Of a stretch of 64,000 nt of DNA, positions 35,142 through 42,759 are shown piece by piece. The stretch spans positions 149,442-213,441 of the forward strand of contig CAYNOS010000001.1 in the NCBI GenBank assembly GCA_964398985.1. The letters are read 5' to 3'. The position numbers were made by a program, and so were the translations under genes. Under the pieces are notes generated by a model that was given only the letters and a program-made list of their open reading frames with translations, did not search any database and was not told the origin of the DNA. Position 1 is the first letter of the stretch; each line of letters starts with the position of its first letter. The DNA is from CAYMRL01 sp964398985 (GTDB taxonomy: Bacteria > Deinococcota > Deinococci > Deinococcales > Trueperaceae).

Positions 35142-35981
35142 GTGACCGAGCCATCACCTCCAAACGTCAGTGACCGGTCCACCGAGCAGCACGCGGCCAC
35201 CGCAGCGAACGGCAAGCCGATGGTGCGCTTCGAGAAGGTGCGCAAGGCCTACGGTGATCTCGTGGTGCTCGACGACCTGGACTTCCAGGCCGCCGAGAAC
35301 GAGAAGGTCGCGATCATCGGGCCCAGCGGCTCCGGCAAGACCACCATCTTGCGCGTGCTGATGACTCTGGTGGAGCCCGATCGCGGCCGCGTTTTCGTGG
35401 ACGGCAACCCTTTGTGGCACCGGGTCGTCAACGGCCAAGAGGTGCCGGCGAACGCCAGACACCTCCACAGAGTGCGCAGCGACATCGGCATGGTCTTCCA
35501 GCACTTCAACCTGTTCCCGAACATGAACGTGCTCAGGAACGTGACCGAGGCGCCCATCCACGTGCGTGGGATGTCGAAGCGTGACGCGATCGAGCTCGGC
35601 CGCGAGCTTCTCGACAGGGTGGGGTTGGGCGACAAGCTCGACCAGTTCCCCGGCCAGCTCTCGGGAGGCCAGAAGCAGCGCGTTGCGATCGCCCGCGCCC
35701 TCGCGATGGAACCGAAGGTGATGCTCTTCGACGAGGTCACCAGCGCCCTCGACCCCGAGCTCGTGGGCGAAGTGCTCAGCATCCTCAGGCGGTTGGCGCA
35801 CGAGACCCAGATGACGATGCTGATCGTCACTCACGAGATGCGCTTCGCGCGCGACGTCGCCGACCGGGTGATCTTCTTCGACGGCGGCAGGGTCGCGGAG
35901 GAGGGCCCTCCGGAGAAGATCTTCTCGGAACCCGAGAACCCCAGGACCAAGGAGTTCCTGAGCGCTGTCCTGAGCCATTAG
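35142..35981 (+). CDS. ehuA: Ectoine/hydroxyectoine-type ABC importer, ATP-binding subunit
   Basis: 279 aa; Walker A GPSGSGKTT, signature LSGGQKQR, Walker B VMLFDEVTSALD and the switch His in VTHEMRF. The insert after Walker A (NGQEVPANARHLHRVRSDIG) and the segment NVTEAPIHVRGMSK are distinctive of EhuA within the polar-amino-acid transporter ATPases. About 25 disordered residues extend the N-terminus. GTG start with GGAGGGGAG upstream. It powers uptake with the two permeases and the binding protein encoded next. Confidence 0.85.
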   Translation: MTEPSPPNVSDRSTEQHAATAANGKPMVRFEKVRKAYGDLVVLDDLDFQAAENEKVAIIGPSGSGKTTILRVLMTLVEPDRGRVFVDGNPLWHRVVNGQEVPANARHLHRVRSDIGMVFQHFNLFPNMNVLRNVTEAPIHVRGMSKRDAIELGRELLDRVGLGDKLDQFPGQLSGGQKQRVAIARALAMEPKVMLFDEVTSALDPELVGEVLSILRRLAHETQMTMLIVTHEMRFARDVADRVIFFDGGRVAEEGPPEKIFSEPENPRTKEFLSAVLSH

Positions 35982-36047
35982 CTCAGCTGCGGCGCCTACG
36001 CTAGCCAACCCGTCCAGATCGCCTGAACCGACCGAGAGGAGGAAGAC

Positions 36048-36116
36048 ATGCGCGAAGCTGCCGCTCCCGAACGGCCTGCCGGCCAACGTCTCACCGGCCC
36101 GTCCCCACCCGGATAG
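36048..36116 (+). CDS. Possible 22-residue upstream ORF before ehuB
   Basis: A very strong Shine-Dalgarno (GAGAGGAGGAAG) stands 4 bases before an ATG that opens a 22-codon frame ending in TAG at 36114-36116. The peptide is Pro/Ala/Arg-rich with no known motif. The ehuB start has its own ribosome site 66 bases later. It might be a translated leader that tunes ehuB expression, or a chance frame. Confidence 0.35.
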   Translation: MREAAAPERPAGQRLTGPSPPG

Positions 36117-36181
36117 GCCGTGTGGCAACGCGCGCGGCGATCGGCGTCGCGCCCCGTCTTAGGCACAAGGAGGTACAACAC

Positions 36182-37030
36182 GTGAAACCCTCGAACGCAA
36201 CCCGGCTATTGCTCATCGGGCTGATCGCCCTTGCCGGCGTCGGCTTCGCACAGTCGGCAGTCGAGCGCTTCCAGCAGAACGGCATCCACATCGCAACCGC
36301 CAACGAGATCCCCTACGGCTGGGTCGACGGCGGCCAGGCTTACGGCATCGCTCCTGAGGTCGCCACCGCGGTCCTAGCCAACATGGGCATCACCAACGTC
36401 AGGTGGACTGTCACCGAGTTCGGTTCGCTCATCCCCGGCTTGATCGCCAACCGCTTCGACCTGGTGGCCGCCAGTCAGGCAGTACTGCCCGCGCGCTGCG
36501 AGCAGGTGTCGTTCTCGAAGATCAACTCGAGCTACGGCGAGGGCTTCCTCGTCCTGGCGGGCAACCCGCTGGACATCCACTCCTACGACGACTTCGTGGC
36601 CAACCCGAGCCTGCGCATGGGCATAGTCTCCGGCGCGGACCAGCTCGACTTCGCTCAGGCCTACGGGCTCAACGAGAACCAGATCGTGCCGTTGGCTGCC
36701 AACGCCGACGCCCCTTCGGCGTTGACCGCCGGCCGCATCGACGCCTACGCGGCGACCGGGCTCACCGTGGCAGGTCTGGCTGACGCCAACCCGCGGGTCG
36801 AAGGCGCGGCCAACTTCGTCGATCCCGTGATCGGTGGCGAGACGGTCCGTTCCTACGGTGCGTTCACCTTCAGCCAGAACAGCCAGGAGTTCCTCGACGC
36901 CTTCAACGAGGCGCTCGCTGAGTTCCATGGCACGCAGGAGTACCGGGACATCCTGATGAGCCACGGGCTCACCGAGCAGGACATCGGCGCCGCGTTGGGC
37001 ACCTCGACCGCGGAGCTCTGCACGCCGTAA
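36182..37030 (+). CDS. ehuB: Ectoine/hydroxyectoine-type ABC importer, substrate-binding protein
   Basis: 282 aa from the GTG at 36182, with AAGGAGG upstream. A signal peptide (LLLIGLIALAGVGFAQS) exports it. The mature part is a family 3 solute-binding protein; IATANEIPYGWVDGGQAYGIAPEV, RFDLVAASQAVLPARCEQVSFS and the terminal ELCTP follow the EhuB layout, including a Cys pair that could form a disulfide. It captures the substrate outside the membrane and hands it to EhuCD. Whether ectoine or another cationic or zwitterionic solute is bound cannot be decided from sequence. Confidence 0.82.
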   Translation: MKPSNATRLLLIGLIALAGVGFAQSAVERFQQNGIHIATANEIPYGWVDGGQAYGIAPEVATAVLANMGITNVRWTVTEFGSLIPGLIANRFDLVAASQAVLPARCEQVSFSKINSSYGEGFLVLAGNPLDIHSYDDFVANPSLRMGIVSGADQLDFAQAYGLNENQIVPLAANADAPSALTAGRIDAYAATGLTVAGLADANPRVEGAANFVDPVIGGETVRSYGAFTFSQNSQEFLDAFNEALAEFHGTQEYRDILMSHGLTEQDIGAALGTSTAELCTP

Positions 37031-37122
37031 CGAACCGACGTCCACGGGTCCGCCACTCCAGGCGGGCCCGCGGGCCCTGTCTTCGCTAGCCATTCGAGTT
37101 CGTCACGCCCCGGGAGGTGTGA

Positions 37123-37794
37123 ATGGAGGACCTGCAGGCGTTGTTGACCCCTCTCTTGAGGGGCACGGTCGTCACCATCCAACTCGCCCTGGCGTCCACG
37201 CTTCTGGGCGGGATCCTATCTTTCGCAGCTGGTATCGGAAAGCTCTCGCAGAACTGGCTCATCCGGGGTATCTCGATCGTCTACATCGAGGTGTTCCGCG
37301 GCACGTCGCTGCTCGTCCAGATGTTCTGGCTCTACTTCGCGCTGCCGCTGATCGGCCTCACCCTGCCCGTCTACGTCGCCGGCATCGCCGCACTCTCCCT
37401 CAACATCGGCGCTTACGGCGCAGAGGTCGTGCGCGGCGCCATCCAGGCGGTCCCGGCCGGTCAGTACGAGGCCGCCACGGCCGTCAACTTCACCAGACGT
37501 CACACCCTCTGGAACGTAGTGCTGCCGCAGGCGCTGGTCGAGATGATGCCGCCCTTCGGGAACCTGGTCGTGCAGAACCTCAAGGACACTGCGCTCGTCT
37601 CTCTAATCACCCTGACCGACCTGACGTTCGCGGCCCAGACCGTGCGGAACCTCACCCACGAGTCGGTGCCGGCGTTCACCGCGACGCTCGTCATCTACTT
37701 CCTGCTCGCGATGGTGATGATCCTGGCGATGCGCCGCCTCGAGAAGTGGTTGGCGTTCAAGGTCGGCGTCGCGCATGAGAGGGCGCACGGCTGA
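37123..37794 (+). CDS. ehuC: Ectoine/hydroxyectoine-type ABC importer, permease 1
   Basis: 223 aa, five membrane helices of the HisM/GlnP permease type. EVFRGTSLLVQMFWLYF is the family hallmark and GAYGAEVVRGAIQAVPAGQYEAA the EAA loop that docks on the ATPase. ATG start with GGGAGG. Its stop overlaps the next ATG by one base (TGATG), so it is co-translated with the second permease. Confidence 0.85.
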   Translation: MEDLQALLTPLLRGTVVTIQLALASTLLGGILSFAAGIGKLSQNWLIRGISIVYIEVFRGTSLLVQMFWLYFALPLIGLTLPVYVAGIAALSLNIGAYGAEVVRGAIQAVPAGQYEAATAVNFTRRHTLWNVVLPQALVEMMPPFGNLVVQNLKDTALVSLITLTDLTFAAQTVRNLTHESVPAFTATLVIYFLLAMVMILAMRRLEKWLAFKVGVAHERAHG

Positions 37795-38486
37795 TGCTCT
37801 TCGGGATCCCGTGGGACACCAGTAGCGACCTCAACTTCGCGGTCTCGATCTTCCCCATACTCCTGCGCGGCCTCTGGATAACGGTGCAGGCTACCGCGCT
37901 CGGGTTCGTCATCGCCATCGTCCTCGGTCTGGTTCTGGCGCTGCTGCGGATGGTGCGGCTCAAGATCGTCTCGTGGCCGGTGGCGTTCTTCCTCGAGTTC
38001 GTTCGCAACACGCCGCTGCTGGTCCAGCTCTACTTCCTGTACTTCGTGTTGCCAGACTTCGGCATCGTGTTCCCGGCGTTCCTCACCGGCGCGATCGCGC
38101 TCGGGTTGCAGTACTCCGGTTACACGGCCGAGGTCTACCGCGCGGGCATCGAAGCGGTCGAGGGCGGCCAATGGGAGGGCGCGACCGCCCTCAACATGCC
38201 TGCGTGGCTCACCTACCGCGACGTGATCATCCCGCAAGCGATCCCTCGCATCGTCCCGGCGCTCGGCAACTACCTGGTGTCGATGCTCAAGGACACAGCG
38301 ATCCTCTCGGCGGTCACGGTCATGGAGATGCTCAACGTCGCCACCATCATCGGCGACCGCACCTTCCGCTACTTCATTCCGCTGACGATGGTCGGCGCCA
38401 TGTTCCTCGTCATGACGCTGATCTCAGCGACGCTGGTGAGGTTCATCGAAGCCCGGATGCCCAAGGCCGGGATCCCTCTGCGCTGA
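37794..38486 (+). CDS. ehuD: Ectoine/hydroxyectoine-type ABC importer, permease 2
   Basis: 230 aa, five membrane helices; EFVRNTPLLVQLYFLYFVLP is the hallmark and YTAEVYRAGIEAVEGGQWEGA the EAA loop. It forms the heterodimeric channel with the upstream permease. Last gene of the importer; an imperfect GC hairpin follows within 50 bases. Confidence 0.85.
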   Translation: MLFGIPWDTSSDLNFAVSIFPILLRGLWITVQATALGFVIAIVLGLVLALLRMVRLKIVSWPVAFFLEFVRNTPLLVQLYFLYFVLPDFGIVFPAFLTGAIALGLQYSGYTAEVYRAGIEAVEGGQWEGATALNMPAWLTYRDVIIPQAIPRIVPALGNYLVSMLKDTAILSAVTVMEMLNVATIIGDRTFRYFIPLTMVGAMFLVMTLISATLVRFIEARMPKAGIPLR

Positions 38487-38509
38487 CAGTCCTTCCGAGC
38501 AGCCGAGAT

Positions 38510-38536
38510 CCGTCCGCGAGTTCGCGTGAGGGACGG
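38510..38536. terminator. Imperfect hairpin after ehuD, possible terminator
   Basis: CCGTC-CGCGA-GT-TCGCG-(TGAGG)-GACGG folds into a two-part stem with one bulge. No U-run follows, so the call is weak. Confidence 0.3.
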
Positions 38537-38584
38537 GTGTCGTGGCCCCATTAGGGCGACTGCCGGGCGGGCACGTGCACCCAC

Positions 38585-38613
38585 TAGACAAACCTTAGAC
38601 GAAGTCGTACACT
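38585..38613 (+). promoter_or_regulatory. Promoter TAGACA-N17-TACACT for the DUF378 gene
   Basis: TAGACA at 38585-38590, exactly 17 bases, TACACT at 38608-38613. It gives a leader of about 40 bases. It may also serve the MMPL and CarH-like genes downstream if read-through occurs. Confidence 0.6.
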
Positions 38614-38620
38614 GTTCACA

Positions 38621-38637
38621 CCTTGGACAAGCCAAGG
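38621..38637 (+). repeat. Hairpin at the 5' end of the DUF378 transcript
   Basis: CCTTGG-ACAAG-CCAAGG, a perfect 6-bp stem and 5-base loop at the expected first bases of the mRNA. It may stabilise the message. Confidence 0.45.
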
Positions 38638-38660
38638 GGCATCATGAAAGGAAGCACACC

Positions 38661-38879
38661 ATGGGTACTCTCAACAGAATCGCGCTAATCCTGGTCATCG
38701 TCGGAGCTCTCAACTGGCTGCTGGTAGGCCTCTTCTCCTTCGATCTCGTCGCCGCCATCACCGGCAACTCGTTCGGAGAGAAGAACGCCCTGTCCTCGAT
38801 CATCTACATCCTGGTCGGCCTGGCAGGCCTGGCGCTGCTCCCGACCGCCTTCGCCGGCAAGCCTGACAACCGCGCCTGA
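38661..38879 (+). CDS. DUF378 small membrane protein
   Basis: 72 aa with two membrane helices. MGTLNRIALILVIVGALNWL and IIYILVGLAGLALLP are the family features (the NWLLVGL motif). Function unknown; the family is often stress-inducible. AAAGGAAG precedes the ATG, and a clear promoter lies upstream. The MMPL gene follows after 29 bases. Confidence 0.9.
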   Translation: MGTLNRIALILVIVGALNWLLVGLFSFDLVAAITGNSFGEKNALSSIIYILVGLAGLALLPTAFAGKPDNRA

Positions 38880-38908
38880 TCCGCGAGAACAGCTGACGAG
38901 GTAGCCGC

Positions 38909-41119
38909 ATGCGCCCGACCCGTTTCGTCCTTCCGCTTGTCATCATCCTTGGCTGGCTGGCCGTCTCGGGTGTGGGTGGCCCGTACTTCGGGCGGTTAGC
39001 CGAGGTCGTCGAACAATCAGGAACCGGCTTCCTGCCGGCCAGCGCCGAGTCGACCCGGGTCGCCGAGATCCGGGCGGCATCGGCCTCGGAGTCCAACCCG
39101 CCCGCGATCCTCCTCTACCACGGCGCCGATGGCATCTCGGCCGAGGAACGCGCCGCCATCGACGCCCAGTTCGCCGAGCTCAGAGGGCTCGAAGGCGTGG
39201 CACAGGCCTCGCCTCTGCTGCCGTCGAGTGACGCCAATGCCGCCGGCGAACCGTTCGCGCTCCAGGCCTTCGTGGTCTTGGACGGCGATCCGCGCGATGC
39301 GGTGAGCGCGATACGGGAGGTGACGAGCACGGCGCCGGTCGGCGTGGAGAGCTACGTCACCGGTCCCGCGGGGCTGGTCGCCGACCTCTCGGGCGCCTTC
39401 GCCGGCATCGACGGGTTGCTGCTGATCGTGACCGTCATCGCGGTGCTGATCATCCTCGTGATCGTCTACCGCAGCCCGGTGCTGCCGTTCATCGTGCTGT
39501 TGAGTTCGGTCGCGGCTCTCGGCGCCGCGATTATCACCGTCTACTACATGGCCCAGGCCGGGTGGATCACCATCGACGCCCAGGCGCAAGGCATCCTGTT
39601 CATCCTCGTCATCGGCGCGGCAACCGACTACGCGCTCCTCATGGTCTCGCGCTACCGCCAGGAACTGCGCGAGACCGAAGACCCGCGCCTCGCACTGCGC
39701 AAGGCCTGGCGCGGGACCATCGAGCCGGTGCTGGCCTCGGGCGGGACGGTCATCGCCGGCCTCTTGTGCCTGCTGTTCTCCGACCTCAACTCGAACAAGG
39801 CGGTCGGCCCGGTCGCGGCCTCGGGCATCGTGTTCGCGATGTTCTCGGCCATGACCTTCCTGCCGGCGATGCTCGCGCTGGGCGGTCGCCGCGTGTTCTA
39901 CCCCAGCGTCCCCCGGGCGGGAACGACCGACGGCGAGGGCCGCGGCTTCTGGGCCAGCGTCGCCAGGCTCGTCGCCCAGCGTCCCCGCACCGTCTGGCTG
40001 ACGACCCTCGTGGCACTGGTCGTCGGCGCCGCCTTCGTGCCGCAGTTGCGCGCCACCGGCGTCCCGCAGAGCGACTTCGTGCTCGGCTACTCGGAAGCTC
40101 GCGCCGGCGAAGAGGTCCGCGAACGCTACTTCGTGGCCGGCGGGGGCACGCCCGCGATCGTGCTCGGCACGCCCGCGAACGCCCAGGCCCTGCTGGCGGC
40201 GGTGGAGGCAGTCCCGGGGGTCGCCAGCGCCAACGTGACGGTCAGCGCCTCGCTGATACCGGGCCGGGTCGACCCTGACGCACCGCCACTCCTGTACACC
40301 TACCTGGGACGTGACTGGGTCGAGATCCAAGCCACGCTCGACGACGCCGAGGCCAGCGAGGAAGCCATCGCCACCGTGCGCAGCCTGCGCACCGCCGTGA
40401 CCGAGGTCGACGCCGCCGCGCTGGTGGGTGGTGGCACCGCCACTGACCTCGACACTCGCGACACCGCGCGCGCGGACATCTTCAAGATCATCCCCTTGGT
40501 CCTGGCGGTGATCACGGTCCTGCTCGCCCTCCTGCTGCGCTCGCTGCTGGCCCCGCTACTCCTTGTCGCCACCACGGTGATCTCGTACCTGACGACTCTG
40601 GGAATCGCGGCGCTGGTCTTCAACCACCTGTTCGAGTTCCCCGGTGCCGACCCGAGCGTGCCGCTGTTCGGATTCGTGTTCCTGGTCGCGCTTGGCATCG
40701 ACTACAACATCTTCCTCACCAGCCGCATCCGCGAGGAGAGCCTCGCGCATGGCACCCGCGAGGGCGTGCTGCGCGGACTGAAGCTCACCGGCAACGTCAT
40801 CACCTCCGCCGGCGTGGTGCTGGCGGCAACCTTCGCCGCACTCGGCGTGATCCCGATCATGTTCATGCTGCAGCTGGCCTTCATCGTCGCGTTCGGCGTG
40901 CTGCTCGACACCTTCATCGTGCGCTCGCTGCTGGTTCCGGGGCTGTTCTACGACCTCGGAAGCAAGGTGTGGTGGCCCTCGCGGTTGGCTCGACACGACG
41001 CGTCGCGGCCGCCGGTCGACGATCGGGCGCCCGGCTCAGCTGCGCGCCCCCGTAATAACCTTGGGCGCATGCCGTCCAAGAAGCGATCAGCCTTGGGGTC
41101 CGGCAGAGCGGGTAACTGA
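38909..41119 (+). CDS. MMPL/RND-family transporter
   Basis: 736 aa with 11-12 membrane helices in two repeats and two large exposed domains (about 25-155 and 385-510). The proton-relay Asp-Tyr pairs of MmpL proteins are present in both halves: GAATDYALLMVSRYR and ALGIDYNIFLTSRIREE. These proteins export lipids or siderophores, or act as antiporters; this one belongs to the smaller Gram-positive/Deinococcus-like branch. The C-terminus is basic. The CarH-like regulator starts one base after its stop, so regulator and transporter are one transcription unit. Confidence 0.9.
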   Translation: MRPTRFVLPLVIILGWLAVSGVGGPYFGRLAEVVEQSGTGFLPASAESTRVAEIRAASASESNPPAILLYHGADGISAEERAAIDAQFAELRGLEGVAQASPLLPSSDANAAGEPFALQAFVVLDGDPRDAVSAIREVTSTAPVGVESYVTGPAGLVADLSGAFAGIDGLLLIVTVIAVLIILVIVYRSPVLPFIVLLSSVAALGAAIITVYYMAQAGWITIDAQAQGILFILVIGAATDYALLMVSRYRQELRETEDPRLALRKAWRGTIEPVLASGGTVIAGLLCLLFSDLNSNKAVGPVAASGIVFAMFSAMTFLPAMLALGGRRVFYPSVPRAGTTDGEGRGFWASVARLVAQRPRTVWLTTLVALVVGAAFVPQLRATGVPQSDFVLGYSEARAGEEVRERYFVAGGGTPAIVLGTPANAQALLAAVEAVPGVASANVTVSASLIPGRVDPDAPPLLYTYLGRDWVEIQATLDDAEASEEAIATVRSLRTAVTEVDAAALVGGGTATDLDTRDTARADIFKIIPLVLAVITVLLALLLRSLLAPLLLVATTVISYLTTLGIAALVFNHLFEFPGADPSVPLFGFVFLVALGIDYNIFLTSRIREESLAHGTREGVLRGLKLTGNVITSAGVVLAATFAALGVIPIMFMLQLAFIVAFGVLLDTFIVRSLLVPGLFYDLGSKVWWPSRLARHDASRPPVDDRAPGSAARPRNNLGRMPSKKRSALGSGRAGN

Positions 41120-41120
41120 G

Positions 41121-42002
41121 ATGCCGGGCAAGTACACCATCAAGGAGATCGAGGAGCGCACCGGCGTGCCTGCCGCCACGCTGCGTCAGTGGGAACGGCG
41201 CTACGGCTTCCCACAGCCACAACGTTCTAACGGTGGTTACAGACTCTTCAGCGACGCTGACGTGTCGAGCATCCTTCAGATGCAGGCGTTCGTCGCGAAG
41301 GGCGTGCCTCCGTCCCGGGCCGCCCAGCTCGTGCGGGAGCCCATCCCTCACGAGCGCGGCCGGCGGACGTTGGCGGTGTTCGCCGACGAACTCGGCGCCG
41401 CCCTCAGGTCCCTCGACGCGACACGGGCGGAGCGCACGCTGAGCGAGGCCCACTCCGTCCATGCTTTCGACGACGTCCTGCTGAAGGTGATCACCCCTGC
41501 GATGGTCGAGATCGGCGACCTCTGGCACGCCGGTGAGGTGAGTGTGGCGACCGAGCACTTCGCCAGCCAGTTCATCCAAGGCCGGCTGCGGCTCCTGCTG
41601 TCGATGATGCCGCACATCACCGGTGCCCGCCGGGTGCTGGTGGCGTGCGCGCCAGGGGAGTTCCACGAGATCGGCGCGCTGGTGCTGGCGATCATGCTGA
41701 GCAGGCAGGGTCTGGACGTCGTCTATCTCGGTCAAGCGACTCCGGTCGAGGATCTGGCCGCGATGGTCGAGGAGGCCGCGGCCGACGCCGTGCTCATCTC
41801 GGCATCGTTGCCGGCCGCGATCGAGCGACTGCGCGAGCAGAGCGGGCCGCTGCGCTCGCTCAAGGTGCCGGTCGTCTTCGGTGGTCGCGCGTTCGAGCAG
41901 TCACCGGAGGCGGCGAGCGAGCTCGGCGGCGTGTTCCTCGGCAACGACCTGGTCGAGGCGCGCTCGGCGATCTCGGAAGTCGCCAGCAAAGGGTTGTCCT
42001 AG
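41121..42002 (+). CDS. carH: CarH-like MerR regulator with B12 (AdoCbl) photosensory domain
   Basis: 293 aa. A MerR winged helix (YTIKEIEERTGVPAATLRQWERRYG, residues 5-29) is followed by a cobalamin-binding four-helix bundle and Rossmann domain. The AdoCbl light-sensor signature W-x9-E-H is exact: W125, E135, H136 in LWHAGEVSVATEHF; H126 also matches the photoadduct His. The lower cobalt ligand is H172 in GEFHEIG. By analogy with Thermus CarH, the tetramer represses in the dark and is released by light. No carotenoid gene is in the window, so the direct neighbours are the best candidates for control. Confidence 0.88.
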   Translation: MPGKYTIKEIEERTGVPAATLRQWERRYGFPQPQRSNGGYRLFSDADVSSILQMQAFVAKGVPPSRAAQLVREPIPHERGRRTLAVFADELGAALRSLDATRAERTLSEAHSVHAFDDVLLKVITPAMVEIGDLWHAGEVSVATEHFASQFIQGRLRLLLSMMPHITGARRVLVACAPGEFHEIGALVLAIMLSRQGLDVVYLGQATPVEDLAAMVEEAAADAVLISASLPAAIERLREQSGPLRSLKVPVVFGGRAFEQSPEAASELGGVFLGNDLVEARSAISEVASKGLS

Positions 42003-42007
42003 CCGCG

Positions 42008-42682
42008 ATGGCGATGGCGGCGGCTCGTAGCACCTGGCTGACGGCCGTGGCGCTGGCCTTCGGCTCGACGCTGGCCGCCGCTCAGAGCCTGCCCGATCCC
42101 GCCTGGCCCGACCTGCGGCCCGAGCTTCACGCTTACACCTGCCCTGCCGGCGACCCGCAGCCGACTCCGGCCAGCGAGGCGGAGCGCCTGCGCTTCGCGA
42201 TGCGTGCCCGCTACCGCGACTTCCTGCCGGCGTTCCTGGCACGCGTCGGCCCGCAGCCGCCCAGCGCGCTCGCGATGCCGGTGGCAGGCGTGCGGGTCGC
42301 CGACGTGGCGGCGACCTTCGGGGCGTCCCGCGGCAATCGGCCTCACGACGGGATCGACATCTTCGCTCCGCGCGGCACGCCGGTCAGGGCGGCCGCGCCC
42401 GGCTTCGTCTACCGCATCGACGACCTCAGCCTCGGGGGCCTCTCTGTGACGGTGGTGGGCGATGGCGGCGTGCGCTACTTCTATACGCACTTCGACAGCG
42501 TGCCTGAGACATTGGTCGAGGGTCAGTACGTGGACGTCGAAACGCTGATAGGTTTCGTCGGGAACTCGGGCAACGCCGCCAGCACCCCAACCCATCTGCA
42601 TCTAGGAATGTACCTCGGTGAAGCCGACGACCTCTGTGCTTGGCGCGCTGTCGACCCATTGCCGCTGCTCATCGACCGCTAG
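42008..42682 (+). CDS. Secreted M23-family metallopeptidase (LytM-like)
   Basis: 224 aa. A signal peptide (AARSTWLTAVALAFGSTLAAA) is followed by a short linker and an M23 domain with HDGIDIFAP (the H-x-x-x-D zinc site) and THLHLGMY (the H-x-H). Two Cys frame the chain (YTCPAG and DLCAWR) and may form a disulfide. It should cleave peptidoglycan cross-bridges or regulate amidases. It starts 5 bases after the CarH-like stop, so it may be part of the same unit. Confidence 0.88.
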   Translation: MAMAAARSTWLTAVALAFGSTLAAAQSLPDPAWPDLRPELHAYTCPAGDPQPTPASEAERLRFAMRARYRDFLPAFLARVGPQPPSALAMPVAGVRVADVAATFGASRGNRPHDGIDIFAPRGTPVRAAAPGFVYRIDDLSLGGLSVTVVGDGGVRYFYTHFDSVPETLVEGQYVDVETLIGFVGNSGNAASTPTHLHLGMYLGEADDLCAWRAVDPLPLLIDR

Positions 42683-42701
42683 GACAATGACGGCATTGTC
42701 C
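42682..42701. repeat. Hairpin directly after the M23 stop codon
   Basis: GGACAATG-ACGG-CATTGTCC, a perfect 8-bp stem with a 4-base loop, starts on the last base of the stop codon. No U-run; it could be a 3'-end stabiliser or a factor-binding dyad for the gene downstream. Confidence 0.5.
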
Positions 42702-42759
42702 CCGCGAGTAAGGCCTCCGACACCGCAAGGTGGTAGGTAGAGGGTATGGTGCCAGTATC

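Noticed and set aside
42730..42759. GTG start 10 codons upstream for nitronate monooxygenase
   Set aside because: Family proteins begin at the IIQGGMG segment; the extra residues have no match and there is no ribosome site for the GTG. The TTG is favoured but not certain.
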